The notes beneath the pieces were generated by a model, which did not search any database, was not told the origin of the DNA, and saw only the letters and a list, made by a program, of their open reading frames with translations. A program made the translations under genes and the position numbers. Shown here piece after piece: positions 36,874 through 50,020 of a DNA stretch of 64,000 bases; position 1 is the first letter of the stretch, and the number at the start of each line of letters is the position of its first letter. This stretch comes from Chrysomallon squamiferum. Taxonomy: Eukaryota > Mollusca > Gastropoda > Neomphalida > Peltospiridae. The stretch lies in contig CM022670.1 in NCBI GenBank assembly GCA_012295275.1, positions 19,004,698-19,068,697 of the forward strand. Direction: 5' to 3'.

Positions 36874-37695
36874 TTTTCTTTACTTGATCTTCAATTTAAG
36901 TTACCATGATGATGAAAATCAGTATTCAGAAATCATTTATTCACTCCTGAGCATTTTGAGGCTACTCATTAACATAGGTCTATTCTACCATCAGTATCTC
37001 AAAAATGAAAATAATAAATGAATTTATATTTTAAGAAATGTTGCGTTTGCTAATTTTTAAATTTTGTTTTACACTTAAATAATGTTTTTTTTTTCTTACA
37101 ATCATCCTGGCATATTTTTAGTTCTGATGACCATGAGACATCTAGATTAATAATAAAAATTAAAAAAAATTAAAAAAATAAAAAATGTTTTATTATTTTC
37201 AGCAACCTTTGTAGGCTGTTTAACTGTCTTTGAATCTCTGTGGTTTGATATATACATAGATGGTTACATATGTGATAAATTTAACACTTTTCATAATTTA
37301 TTAATTTTTTTCTGATTATACCAAATATTATCTCTGGATATGGAAAATTTTCTATCTGCAAGTGTCTGTGAGAAATATTTTTGCAGATTAAAGAGCAGGT
37401 CTGAAGATAATGTGTTGCAGATCAATGCTCCACATTTCCAGTTCACATAAATGTTTTTGGGATGGTGTATGTAGGTAAGTGTTTGTATGTTTGTGTGTCC
37501 TTGACCACAAATCATGATAAGAAATATCAATTTTTAATTACACCTTTAATGTTGGTACTCATGTTGAAATTTAAGAATCTCAACAATAAATATATTTAAA
37601 AATCAAAAACGAAAATTCTGTTATTATTGTTATGGATCAAGTGTTGATCAGAAGATATAAAAAATTAAAACTGAACAAGGATTTTATAATGACCC

Positions 37696-37698
<3 letters not shown>

Positions 37699-37739
<41 letters not shown>
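37699..37739. repeat. (CA)n microsatellite
   Basis: About 20 CA units. Confidence 0.95.
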
Positions 37740-37743
<4 letters not shown>

Positions 37744-38383
37744 ATATGTATGAAGATTGATAAATGTGCTTGAATCTTATCTGATGTAAATATATTTCAG
37801 ATGGCTTAATTATTAGTTTCCAGGTAGGTTCTTGATCCATATGTTAATGGTGATTTTCCTAGTATCAAAAACTGATGACTGCAACATTTCATCTCAGAAT
37901 CCAATTAAATGTGTAAATATCAAAATATTTAAATCAAAGGACTATTCACTTTGTTGTCTGATGTAAAATGCATGAACTAAATGAACTTCATGTATTACAA
38001 GTTTTCTGTCACAGCACATTCCCATATCTGCTCTTCAGTGTGAGTAAAATCCTGAGATTTAATCTCTAGCTTTTTACTTTGAAATTCTTAGTAAAGAAAT
38101 CATTACTTTGATCACAGTGCCATTAGCCTTAAATGAACTTGTACCAAGATGAGAGGAAAAACAATTCTTGATGTTATCAGTAAAATAGCATACCATTATA
38201 ATCTTTGCATTTCAATACATCATCATTAGCATCATATTCGAATATACCATTTATAACCTTTGCAGTTCAGCAAAAGAAAAGATTCTGTATCACATTGCAT
38301 ATAAAATCCAAGAGATTAAATAGAAAAGATGAATGACTACAAAAGTGATACTAATAATTTGCTGAAATTAAATATATCATTAA

Positions 38384-38395
38384 TGAGGTAGTAGG
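38384..38395 (-). promoter_or_regulatory. Candidate let-7 target site on the JIP-transcribed strand
   Basis: The minus strand reads CCTACTACCTCA, complementary to the first twelve nucleotides of the conserved let-7 microRNA. The seed match is of the 8-mer type. It lies in the inferred 3' UTR about 8.1 kb past the stop codon. Pairing beyond nucleotide 12 is poor. The plus strand cannot be a let-7 gene, because no opposite hairpin arm is present nearby. Confidence 0.45.
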
Positions 38396-39099
38396 GTACA
38401 ATTATTTTGGATGGAGGTCTGAAAGATGTCAATAAGTCATTGTCTCTGGTAAATCAAAATTTAACAGTTGTTTTGGAAAGGGATTCCATGTGTAGATTTG
38501 GTGAATTACTTTAGTGAGAGGTTAATTGTTAATGTATTTTGTTAATATTTTGTTAAGTTTCCAGAAATCTCAGATTTCTATACCAGCATTCAGTTAATGA
38601 AATCTGTACATTGATAAAACCAAATATTTTAAAATTCTATCCACCTTTTTCTTTATTTGTTTTATTTCTTAAAATCCTGGAAATTCCAAATAATATTGTA
38701 AATATGTTTTGAAATCTTTGACCCATTAATGGTATCTTGCATTTACTTCTGCTAAACATTTGTGAAAAAGAGCAAGACCTAAACCATATCTTTCATAGGC
38801 CAGTGCTGGATGCAGTCGTGATATATGTAACTTCTATAAACAGAAACACTCTTACAGTTAGACAGTCCAATCTGACTTTTCCTTTTTTATATCTTGGTTC
38901 TGCCACTAGTATACATAAATTCTTCTTTTACTGGAAGCACTGCAATATCTAAACCATGCCTTTCATAATCTGATTAATTAAGTGAAGGGCAGAATATGTA
39001 GTGAGACAGCAAATTATTTCTGTAAAAATATTCATGTTATATAAGCCAATAATTACTCAGACAGCATTAGCATTAAATCAATATATCCCTAGTGTGTGT

Positions 39100-39720
39100 A
39101 TAATAAAACTGTTATGCCTGTGTCCACTATTCATGCAGAAACCCTTGGTCCTTTGCATCGATCGTTAATTAAAAATAGATAAACAGTGAACACCTGTAAT
39201 TACTGGCAAAGGACGCATTTAATATGCAATAATATAAACAGCAGGGATTCATTAAGTGCCCAGTTATTATTACACAGCTTATCCTTTCTGACATCAGCTT
39301 TTGTGGAAAGTGGACAACTTATTCCAAGGTGTATATTCATGAATGCACAGAGATAATTGCATTTAATATTCTTATAATTTCTATATTGATTTTTGTTTAT
39401 TTTGTATTCAATTTGAATAGTGTATTTGAATATTTTCATCCTATTTTCTTTTTTTTTTTGCTGAATGAAATGGTAAGATGAGCAGATTAAAGAACAGAAA
39501 AAGCAAAATGCTCATATGAAGGGTTAAAAAGACAAATTAGCAATATCCTAGCACATTATTAATTCTGTTTGTTAGATCTAATTTGGCAATAAGGTTTAAC
39601 AGAGGACACAGCATCACAGGCTAATCTGATTAATAAACAGCAAGCAGGCTTCTGTGTTCTGCTCATCAAGCCAGGAAACCATTGCCACAGAGTCTTTAAA
39701 CAATGCATGGAAAAGGAAAA
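39100..39720. other. Non-repetitive, higher-complexity island
   Basis: This stretch has few simple repeats and contains GCATCGATCGTTAATTAAAA, CACCTGTAATTACTGG and CTAATCTGATTAATAAACAG. Open frames are short and unrecognised. It could be a conserved 3' UTR block or an enhancer. Confidence 0.25.
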
Positions 39721-41254
39721 TTGCCCATTCCATGAACTATAAGCTGTTTTAGGAAAATGAAAAACAATTTATTTTGTTGAGATCTATCCAAATCTATAAA
39801 ACTGGATCTATTACTGGAAGTGTTATCTACCAATTTATCTGTTCATACCAATGTAGTAAAAAAACAGGTTGAGAATAATTTCAAAAAAAAGAAGAAAATT
39901 AATGACAACATTTATCTAACCATTATATGTTCAGTGACAGTGATCAAACTTTTGTACACAAGTATCCAGCTAATGTAGGCAGATGAATATAATACACAAT
40001 CATCAAATCAATATAGGTTCATGGATATCATTAAATTCCTTGAAAAGTTTACAGTAATTATACCAAGTCAAAAATATTAATTACTTTAAATTGGTAGCTG
40101 AGAAGACAAAATATTTTTCAAATAATTTCTTAAATGGCTTTTTCTTTTCCCCTTATTATTATTATTATTACTATCATCTTTTTTTTTTTGTTATTATTAT
40201 TATTATTTCTTAATCTTTTAAAGGAAAGAAAAATGATGTAACTTTATGTCCATCTAAAAATAAATTTTTAAATGATTCATTCCTAAAATTTCCTTTCCCC
40301 TATTTTGGCATTGTACTTAAACGAGAAAATATTGACACCCCCAAAAAAAAAAACCCAACATATTTTTCTTTTTTGAGTGGGAAAGAAAGAAAAAGGAAAG
40401 CAAGAAACCTGAAACTCCTAAAATATTAAAACTGGAATTACATGAACTAACATTCTGCCAGTGTTTAAATCAACTTACTCCTGAGAATGAAGCAAGGATA
40501 AAAAAACCAAAAATAACAAAAAAAAAAACTAAAAATATCATGAGATCACAGCAAATATCACAGAGCTCTCAGTGTGCTATAGATGAATATCACAGACATA
40601 AACCATGGAATTAATGTAAATATGAAGAATTGAATCAATATATTTTTTTGGAGAGAAAAGTCCAGAGAGAATTCAGAGTTCTGAATTGTTGCCTGGTGCC
40701 AGCATGAATGTAATGGAATTTAAATAAAAAAATAGAGATTGCTAAAAGAAACAATTTTCCATCAAATAACAAAAACAAAAACAACAATCCAAATGTCTCT
40801 CCCCCAAATAATAATTCATTATAATATTAGACACTATTTTAATGAATACCCAATAAACTTTTTTTTTCCCCTATAGAACACATGAACAGGTTTGTTTTTC
40901 ATTCTTTCAGTTTATATTTATTATTTCATACAACTTTAGAGGTTGTGTTTATTCTAGTTTAAATCATTTATAATGAAAAATTTAATCTTTTTACATCTGG
41001 TTTTTTTTATGCTTCATGGAGTGATGTTAATTCAGCTTTTGTTTTATAACTTGGTGCATGTTGCAGCAATAGCTTATATAAACTAACATTATATTTTTGT
41101 GTAAATGATTTGAAACAAAAATGATTGTATTGTACTGTATTCTATGTGATAGCACCAAACTGACCTACAAGACTATTATTGTTGTTTAGAAATGATAAAA
41201 CTGATATAACATTACTGGTCTGTAAAGTATGAATATTTATTCACACAATACACA

Positions 41255-41261
<7 letters not shown>

Positions 41262-41292
<31 letters not shown>
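41262..41292. repeat. (CA)n microsatellite
   Basis: About fifteen CA units. Confidence 0.94.
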
Positions 41293-41296
<4 letters not shown>

Positions 41297-41502
41297 GAGA
41301 AACAGTGTGTCCTCGTAATATGCATACACACAATCAATTAACTGTGTTTTTAATTCAATCTCCACATTATCATCAGTGCCTGTTCCAAAACAACCTGTTA
41401 TTGGGTCATGTGCATTATATATTTGTTTTAACAATGACAGGTAATATAATCGTTGCAACAGCTTTCACAGAAATGCAACTCTCTCATTATTATTTTCTAC
41501 TA

Positions 41503-41505
<3 letters not shown>

Positions 41506-41534
<29 letters not shown>
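41506..41534. repeat. Poly-A tract
   Basis: About 29 A in a row. Confidence 0.94.
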
Positions 41535-41535
<1 letters not shown>

Positions 41536-42116
41536 ACCTGCAAATTTAAATCTGAGTTTATCCAAAGATATTAATACATAAAGACAGACATCAGACATAC
41601 ACTGAACAGAAACAGATCTTTTCTGCATGGACAGCCATATTGATAATTTTATACCACTCACAGCCAATTTACATTAACTGATAAAAGTGAACATATTTCA
41701 GCATGCATTTAATAACAAGTTAATAAATCTTTGTGCACGGTTGATAACAGTAGCAATAATGTTTCTTGTTATGGAGTTATCTTTGTAATTATGTTTACAA
41801 CAAGCCTTATGCAGACAACAAAATTCATTTTGTTTAATTTTAGTTTTTATATATTAACATCTGAATTTCAGGAAAGCATCAAAAATCGTGTTTAGTGAAA
41901 CATATTTCTACTTTTCTATGTACAGCTTATTCATTTCATAAACATATTTAGTAAAGCATCATTTTATTTTCCATGTGCACTGGTTTTAAACAGGTTGAAT
42001 ATTTTTCAATGGTACTGGCAATTTTATGATGTTTAGAGAAAAGAAATTAATACAAAAATATGAATAAACAAAAGGTAGTTGATATGTGTTGAAGCAATAA
42101 AAATTATACCAATTAA

Positions 42117-42152
42117 TAATAATAATAAATAATAATAATAATAATAATAATG
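42117..42152. repeat. (AAT)n array
   Basis: About twelve AAT units with one break. Confidence 0.9.
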
Positions 42153-42545
42153 GTAATAATAATTTTAATAAGAGATAAATAATTATAATAATAAAAATTA
42201 AACAAGCAATAATATTAAAACAGAAAGTAAATGTATTTCTTTTCCATCAGTAATTCTATTGTTTCAAAAATAAATTATCTATCATTTATAACATTTATTT
42301 TGCATAGTTTGTTGATTCTTTATATTTTTATTCTCTAAAGCTGGATTCTGCTGCCTTTAATAGTCTTTCAGTGGCAGCTAGGTTGGGAAAGAATGGAGAA
42401 AAAGGGGATTTCCAACTGGATAGTTCCTAAAATTCTCATTTGTAATTTGTTTTAACTTACACACAGGAAAATGTATTGCTGCTGGTATATTAATGTTGAT
42501 AGCTCAATGTGCTATTTAGCATATAATAGGGGGAAAATAAAAATT

Positions 42546-42572
42546 ACACACACACACACACACACACACACT
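42546..42572. repeat. (CA)n microsatellite
   Basis: About thirteen CA units; a (GGGT)n stretch follows at 42657-42674. Confidence 0.93.
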
Positions 42573-43396
42573 CATATGCACACACATACACACACAAACA
42601 TTGGAAAATAATCTGTGTTGAAAAGCATATATATGGCAAATATATATGTGTGTGTGTGGGTGGGTGGGTGGGTGGCTGGGTATGTATAAACTCACACACA
42701 CATACAGACAGACATATACTGAAAAAGAACAATTAAAATACATTTTGAATAGCAAACAAACTGTTTAAAAAAAGAAAAAAGAAAGAAATTAAAATATACT
42801 GAAAAGAACAGTTAAAATTTTATATTGGTGTAATTTTGATTTAATTACTGTTCATTCTTTATATACCTCTACTCATGAATTTGGGTTGAAGGTTTGGGCA
42901 GGAGCTATTAACAAATATGAACAGAAATGGATTTAGAAACAAAAGTTGGTTTACTGATAAGGACACTAATCATCACTGAAATAAACAATAACTGTAGGAC
43001 ATAGCATTGGTACTCTAATGAATAATTAAAACAATCCTTATATGAAAATGGGCAAATCAACAGAATCTGGATGCAGAGATATGGAGTGTGATAAATTATG
43101 CTTGTACAGAAACAGTCATATTAACATAATCATATTATACAGTTGTATATGGTAAAAGAATTACATATAATATGCATATATAAAAGCATGTACGAAAACA
43201 AAAATCCACTTTAAAACTTTAAAATGCTATTTACATTAATACAACATAACAAATTGTAATAAAACTAGTAATTTTCAACAGTAAACTAAACATCAACAAA
43301 ACAAAACTTTCTATATTACATAATGGTTGCAAATTAATTGAAAGAACTATAGGGAAAGACTAGAAAAGACATCAAATATACATGATTATAAAAATA

Positions 43397-43525
43397 CAGT
43401 CAAACCTAACCTAGTGGTCATTTTTATCCAAAGACCATTTGTGACAAAAAAAATAATAATTATTATTTTCCCATGCCATCTAATATAAGTTTAAATTGTC
43501 CTTTGTTAAAAAGCCACCTGTTTTA
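43397..43525. mobile_element. Possible Tigger/pogo-like terminal remnant
   Basis: TA followed by CAGTCAAACCTAACCTAGTGG and then TCCAAAGACCATTTGTG resembles the terminal region of pogo/Tigger-type elements (CAGTCAAACCTNNCTATAGCGGTC). A second related string, AAAAAGCCACCTGTTTT, follows at about 43508. No matching right end was found. Confidence 0.4.
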
Positions 43526-46472
43526 AAATATTTTCATTTACTACAATCAGCAAAAGCTCTTTATATTCATGAACTTGTACATTTTATCATTTTGCTGTTT
43601 TTATCTACCATTTTCTAAACTTCTGATCTGAACATTTTCTAATCATTTAGTAATGATATTTGCATAAAACCAACAGCACTCTGGTAAAATGATAAACCAA
43701 CACGAAGAGAGATATAGTGCATATGTATATATTATTCTATTTATGAACTGATAATTTTAGGCCATTAATGCATTAAATCAATAATGCAAACAATTCTAGA
43801 CCAGTTATGTTCAGATTTTATCTACAGTTCTCCACATTTTATTTGTTTGTGAAAAAAATAATCAGTTTCTATATTTAATTATGAAACTGTTTTTCTTTTT
43901 TTTTGTATATATTTATACATGATTATGCATTTATATCTATCTGTCTGACTATACAGATATATATTTATATATATATTTTTTTTAAATATATTTTAAACCT
44001 AATTAACAAATGGGCAAAAATTTATGTGGTTTTCAAAAGAAAAATGTGGAAAAGGTTTCAAAAACATGGTAAATAATACATAAGCACTGTTACAACTCAG
44101 CATTTAGCTTAATGATTTGTGTTGAAGAAACTATACAAATATGAATTTAACATAGTCTTGCTGTTGGTGGTGGATTTGTTTTGTTATTTTAAATTATATA
44201 TATATATATATATAATTTAGAATATACTTTTAATTTCTTGTTTATTTACTGAAAATATTTTTTTTTAAAAAGAAGAAATAAAGCAATTTAAACAGATGTA
44301 TTTAATAATTAAAAAACAAAATAAATAAAGAAAAAATATATATAAAAAAAGAAAAAAAAAAAAAAAAGACCATCAGAAATGACCATGTACCATCAATATT
44401 ATATTAAAATCTTTGGAAGCATTTACAATGACATACATCTTGCTTTAATTAATAACACAGCAGAGACACATGTATGTATGTATGTATGTACAGGCAATAC
44501 ATTTTCAAAAACATTCTAAAAACACATTTTTCTCACACTTATCAGCTCATTCCATAGTGCTTTCCCATGTATAAGACAAAAAAACAAAAAAATATATACT
44601 TTTCTTTATCTTTCAAAAATAATGTTGGGCCATAAAAATTTAACACATGCGACTGAGATGATATAAAGTGCTTTATTGTTTTATTTTAAACAGATTATTA
44701 CATGGTTTTTATTACACAGAAAAAGACATAAATCTTCAGAATATATGTTTTCAACAATTCTCATAGTATATATTTTATTGGTTCCAATAAAACAAAACCC
44801 TTGTTACTTTAATACAGAATAATCATGTTTTTAAAATTTGTGCAATTACCTAATGTAATTTTAAATATATGTATGTTTATATATATTTTAAGTATTTAAA
44901 AATCATGAAGTTATTTTCAGAAAGTTTAGATCTTATTTACTATTTTACATTTTAATACCATTTCAAATATACATAAATATTCCTTTCATTTTAAGAAAAA
45001 TAATTTTAATAAATTATAATGAAATTTAAAAAAAAGTTTTATACATTTTTTTTTACTATCCTGATTAACCCTACCTAGCTTAAGTAAGAATAGTCTAAGC
45101 ATGTTATGGTTGCTATTGTTATTATTCATTGTTTCAGTGTTTCTGTACCAGTACAAATTACTGTGATGGGTTTTTTAATTAGATGTCTACTTATGGAAAA
45201 ATATAAAATATCATTCTTCTTCTTCTTATTATTATTATTATAAACATTATTTATTTGATATAAATTTTTATTTTATTTATTTATTTATTTATTAATTTAA
45301 TATTATTATTTTTGGACCAAATCAATTTTTGATTTTTATTATAAAAAATAAATAATTCTTACAACATGGATTTCTAAAATTTCAAATTAGTTAATTATTA
45401 TTTTATTCAAAGAAAACAAACAATACTTTATAAGCTTAGTATTTAATAATATTGTAATTACACATTGTACATTAATTTCTTAGTGATTTTAGAAGTCATA
45501 TTTGGTGTACTCAAATATATTTATTTCATGATTACTCACTAAAGTTTAGTATAACATTATTATTATTATTATAAAGACCTGTTAACTTAAGGAAAAATAA
45601 TTTATATGTATGCATATTGCACGTTTATTCATAAAATAAAAATAAAAAAATAAAAATTAATGCTTTCTCATAGTTTAAATAAAATTTATTAAAAACAAAA
45701 ACAAATATTTATTAATCTGCTTCCATCAGAACAATAGGTTAAAAAAAATTAAATAAAATCAAAATATTTATGTACATGAAAAATATAGAAGAACCAATAT
45801 AATTTTCTTTATCATTCTTGTACCTTAATTAAGCTGATAAACAGTAATATGTTGTGCACATATCTCTACTCTTTCTTCAAGCCAAAGTTTAGAAATATTT
45901 TAACAGAGGAAACAGTTCTTAAGCATCTAATAATGAGATCAGCTTGGCATGATGAAGCAGAATGATCAGCACAAGGCAGTGTCAATGCTTCATTAAAACA
46001 AAGCAGACATTTTAACACTTATATATATATATAAAAATTATTTTCTTGAACAACTGAAGCAAAAGATGAAACAACATGAATATTTTAAAACACATTTTTT
46101 CTTCTTCATTTTATTTTTTATTTTAAATATAGTAAACACAAAATAGACAATGGTGTCTTTTTTATGCTCTTTTTGCTTTTGTTGTCTTTTGTTGTCTTTT
46201 TCACTGAACAACTGAATCAAAGAAACAGAACATGTGCCAAGACAGTTTAATGTTTTATTTATTTCTGTTGTTATTTCTCAGACAACAAAATATCTATTGT
46301 AACTTTTTAATGCCCTCTTTTTTCTTTCTTTCTTACTTTGGTTAACTGTCATGGACATACAGTAGATAAATGGCTTGGACATCAATCAAAATATTAACTT
46401 CCTGATTTAAAAGTGAAACAAACAGTGATTGACCCTTTTCAAGTGTGAACTCAGTGAAGACAACATACAAGT

Positions 46473-46591
46473 CTATTCCTGTGTGATGACTTGCCACACG
46501 ATTAAATGGCTTCTGTCAGCTTTGTTCAGTGTTGCCTTCTTTTCTTCAGCTTCCACGTCAATGACTTCCTCTTCATCACCATCACCATCAC
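46473..46591 (-). CDS. MAPK8IP3: JNK-interacting protein 3/4-like, last coding exon
   Basis: This exon encodes the C-terminus of a JIP3/JIP4 family scaffold (sunday driver/UNC-16), which binds JNK-pathway kinases and links vesicles to kinesin-1 and dynein. Seen: minus-strand acceptor ...ATTGTTCAG, then an acidic DGDGDEEEVIDVEAEEKK stretch and the family's ending KADRSHLIVWQV, then ITQE and TAG (46473-46475). The SH(L/I)IVWQV ending closes the C-terminal WD40-like propeller of JIP3 and JIP4. The exon starts with two bases that complete the Gly codon left by 49727-49870. Invertebrates generally have one gene equivalent to both vertebrate MAPK8IP3 and SPAG9, so the symbol stands for the pair. 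Confidence 0.92.
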
Positions 46592-49500
46592 CTGAACAAT
46601 AATAAAAATAATAAAATTAATAATCCTTTTGTTTGTCATTTGCACAAACATAAATATATATGTGTGTTTGTGTGTGTGTGTGTGTGTATGAGTGAAAAAA
46701 AGGTTTTATGTTATGAACAATGGAAAAACAAAAATAAAAATAAAAGAAATCTTGACAAATTACTTGTACTCGTTTTCAATATCAAACAGAGAGGAAAAAA
46801 TAAGTAATAAAACATAGAGATTACTTTTTTCTTCACACACGTGCATGCACACACACACACACACACACGTACACACACATTTGTATGTGTCTATTGTTGA
46901 TATTATTTGATTAATTTTTATCCTTCAAATACAGCCTATGAAAAATGCAAAGTTCTAGTTCATGTATTAAACATGGGAATGTGATACTGAAGAAAAATTA
47001 TGGTGATCATATTTGTTTGTGCTAATAATCTAATGGATATTAGTGGAAACTGTTTTGCTTATGAATTACTATTATAATTCATTAATTTCATGCAATAATA
47101 TTTTATTTGAGATATCTGAAAATTAGGTATAAAAAATATTTTAAAAAACATATTATTTAAATACCTCATGTTAAAAATATTATAATGTATAATGTATATA
47201 CATTAACACATGTAATTAAAATTTAAAATAAAATTAACTAATATACTGAATAAAATTTTTATAAAAACAAATTACATTTGAGGTTTCTTGATTAAACAAT
47301 GAAAAACATTTAAACTGCATACTTAAATAGCAAATTTTTTTCTTTAAATATAAATAATTTTAGAAATAAGGTTAATAAGTATTTCCTAGAGATTAACTCA
47401 TTAAGTAAAAAAAAAAAATGAAATGACAATTAAAAAAATAATTATAATAAAATATTTAATAATGAATAGAAATAAAGCTTTCAGTATTTTCTTTCAGAAC
47501 TAGCAGAACTTCAATATTCAAAATATTAAATATCAAATAAGACAAAAATTGGAAATAAATAAATAAATAAATAAATAAATAAATTAAACAAATTAAAAAA
47601 AAAAATAATTTAAATGATGCATCCATTAAATTTTAACTTTATAACTCAAAATATATTTTTCATAGATTAAATTTTAAAAACTAATAAAACATATTGCATA
47701 AATCAGATAAAAAATAACAGAGTAAATTAAATATAATAAATAATAGATAAACTGCACATTTAATTTTAAAAAGAAACTAAAGGAACTATTACATTTAAGG
47801 ATCCTTTGGATTAAATATAAAAAATAATTTAAGAAACTGCATAAATCATACAAAAATCAGTTGAAATAATTTATAATTTTGAGTGATTAAATATAAAAAA
47901 AAACCCACGTAAAATGCCTGTTTCATTTAAGTGATAACTGAAACAACTCATAAATTATACTAAAAACAAATTATTCAAAATAATATATACAATCACTAAA
48001 AAAAAAATATTGTATAACTGTTTAATTTGGCATAAGGAACATAAACACTTAGTAAATTTTTGTTTTGTTTAAATTATATATATATATATCTTACAGAATT
48101 TTGTTGTTGTTTTGTTTTTGTTTTTTACTTGCATTTTAAAATAAATAAATCCAAACCTGTTGTTACGTAAGATACAATTTTAAATGAACAAAGTAATTAT
48201 ATTACTATTATACATATATATATATAAATATGCATGTATATATATGGGTGTTTTTTTTGATGTAGTGAAATATTCATAAATGATAAAATTAAAACATTCA
48301 ATATATTTCCTCCTACTGAAAATAATTATTGTAAAACAACAAAGGGTTATATTTGATTTATTCATTCAGTAATAAAAAATAAAAAAAAATTTAAAAAAAA
48401 AAAAAATGTTTAAAATGTAGTGAAACAAAAAAAAAAAAAAAAAAACGGTTTTCATATATCCATAAAGATAAAGAATAGTTAGATATAAAAATAAATTAGC
48501 AAGGAAGCTTTAAAAAAAAAAAAAAAAAATCCCTGACAACAACCAAATTACACTTTTATAAACTCAAACAAATTAAACAAAAAACAAACAGGACATATTT
48601 CTTCTTACAGTTGAGAAAATGATATATATCAAAACATATCAGTTCAAAACTATTATTCTGATATTTTTAGGCCACTTTTTTATTTTTATTTTATTTTTTA
48701 TTTATTTTTTATTGTTTTTAGAAGTTTATGTTTATATAAATTTATTTTAGTGAAGCTGCCATAAATAGAAAATATAAAATCTTTGAATGCAAAAAAAAAA
48801 GTTTTTCATAAAAAATTAAATACATAACTGCAAAATGTTAAGATAAAATAGAAAAATAATTTTTTTAAACAAAATAAAAATAAAATAAAATAGCAAAAAT
48901 GAAATAAAACATAAAATATTATTAAAATTAAAAATTAAAACACGACAAAATATTTAAAGTAAATTTTTGAAAAATACAAAATAAAATAAAACCAACCCAA
49001 AACCAAAACCATACCAAATAAAAAAATAAATCCTTAAAATAAAATAACTAAATAATAACTAAAAAATAAATAAATAAAAGAAAAATATAAATTAAATACT
49101 GAAAAAACATAAAAATGTATAAATTCTAAAATTAAAATATTGTTACTAATATGTCTTAAAAGACAAATAAAAATAATAAAAAATATAATAAAAGAAAATG
49201 AAAGAAAGAAATTTAAAAAAATGGCAAATATCCCCAAATAATACTGATGCAATTAAAAATATAATATAGATTGAGGATCCATTATCTAAAGTCCAAACAG
49301 AAATAGTGATATCTTACTAGTTTTCAGATTCTTTTTGCTTCACAAACTTTTTTTTATGCTCAAAATTATTAAAAATGTTATATAAATATAAACTATTTGT
49401 AGAAGCTGTACCTGACATAAATGAATATTGCATTTAGATGCAGATCCTATTTTTAGGCTATCTCCTTATATATCCAAAATCTGAAACACTTCTGGTCCCA

Positions 49501-49726
49501 ATCTATTTTGGGAAAAGCATTCTAAATAAGTAATTAAAATGCTTTTAAAAGCTTACAGTTATAACATAACTGCCTGACCGAGCCTAAATCAATATTAGAA
49601 ATGATATATTTTCTGAAATGAATAGACATCATGGTTTCTTTTTTAACTCTGTTTCACCATAAAATAATTATGGATGACATCTGAAAATATTAAAACAATA
49701 AAGGAGAAATAAAATTTATTACTCAC
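46592..49726 (-). other. JIP3/4-like intron (last)
   Basis: About 3.1 kb between the two clear exons, AT-rich with poly-A runs, a short (GT)n near 46673 and a (CA)n near 46850. The donor is GTGAGT at its 5' end and the acceptor is CAG. Confidence 0.85.
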
Positions 49727-49870
49727 CAATACGGAAGTCTACGTAACCTTCACCCCCAGACAAAACAAGCTTGGTGTTACTTTGTGGGGCTGGGACAGCC
49801 TCCTGTCGGGTTTTCATGACTTTGGTACTGTCGTCATCACTGGCAGCACTCATTCCTTTTCTTGGAAATC
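49727..49870 (-). CDS. MAPK8IP3: JNK-interacting protein 3/4-like, penultimate coding exon
   Basis: This 144-nt exon reads GFPRKGMSAASDDDS, then a linker (KTRQEAVPAPQ), then NTKLVLSGGEGYVDFRIG. The SGGEGY(V/I)DFR motif is a signature of the C-terminal propeller in JIP3/JIP4, just before the acidic segment of the last exon. Minus-strand boundaries are TTCTTAAAAG at the 5' side and a strong GTGAGT donor at the 3' side. It starts with two bases and ends with one base of split codons, so phase agrees with both neighbours. Confidence 0.92.
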
Positions 49871-49988
49871 CTTTTAAGAAAACAACAGCAAGTGTTAATA
49901 TAGTTATATATAAAAAAATTCTTGGGTTACTTTTGTCATTTATTTTACATTTAAAATCTTTAATTTGTATGTGTTGTGTTGTGTTATG

Positions 49989-49991
<3 letters not shown>

Positions 49992-50014
<23 letters not shown>
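49992..50014. repeat. (GT)n microsatellite
   Basis: About eleven GT units in the JIP intron, next to GTTGTGTT repeats. Confidence 0.92.

Positions 50015-50020
<6 letters not shown>

Larger units (their letters stand above)
36640..46472 (-). other. Inferred long 3' UTR / 3' flank of the JIP3/4-like gene
   Basis: No coding sequence is recognisable. The zone continues the strong CpG depletion of the JIP gene body (about 20 CpG in 9.8 kb by eye), which then stops sharply at about 36.6 kb. That pattern suggests it is transcribed with the gene. A minus-strand AATAAA lies at 36936-36941 near the far end; others lie closer to the stop, such as near 44672-44677, so shorter 3' ends are possible. It contains a let-7 complementary site, a Pumilio-type TGTAAATA (minus strand, 43228-43235), microsatellites, a Tigger-like remnant and a non-repetitive island at 39100-39720. 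Confidence 0.4.

Noticed and set aside
38384-38405. A let-7 microRNA gene on the plus strand
   Set aside because: Only the first twelve bases match and no complementary arm lies within hairpin distance, so a target site on the other strand is more likely.
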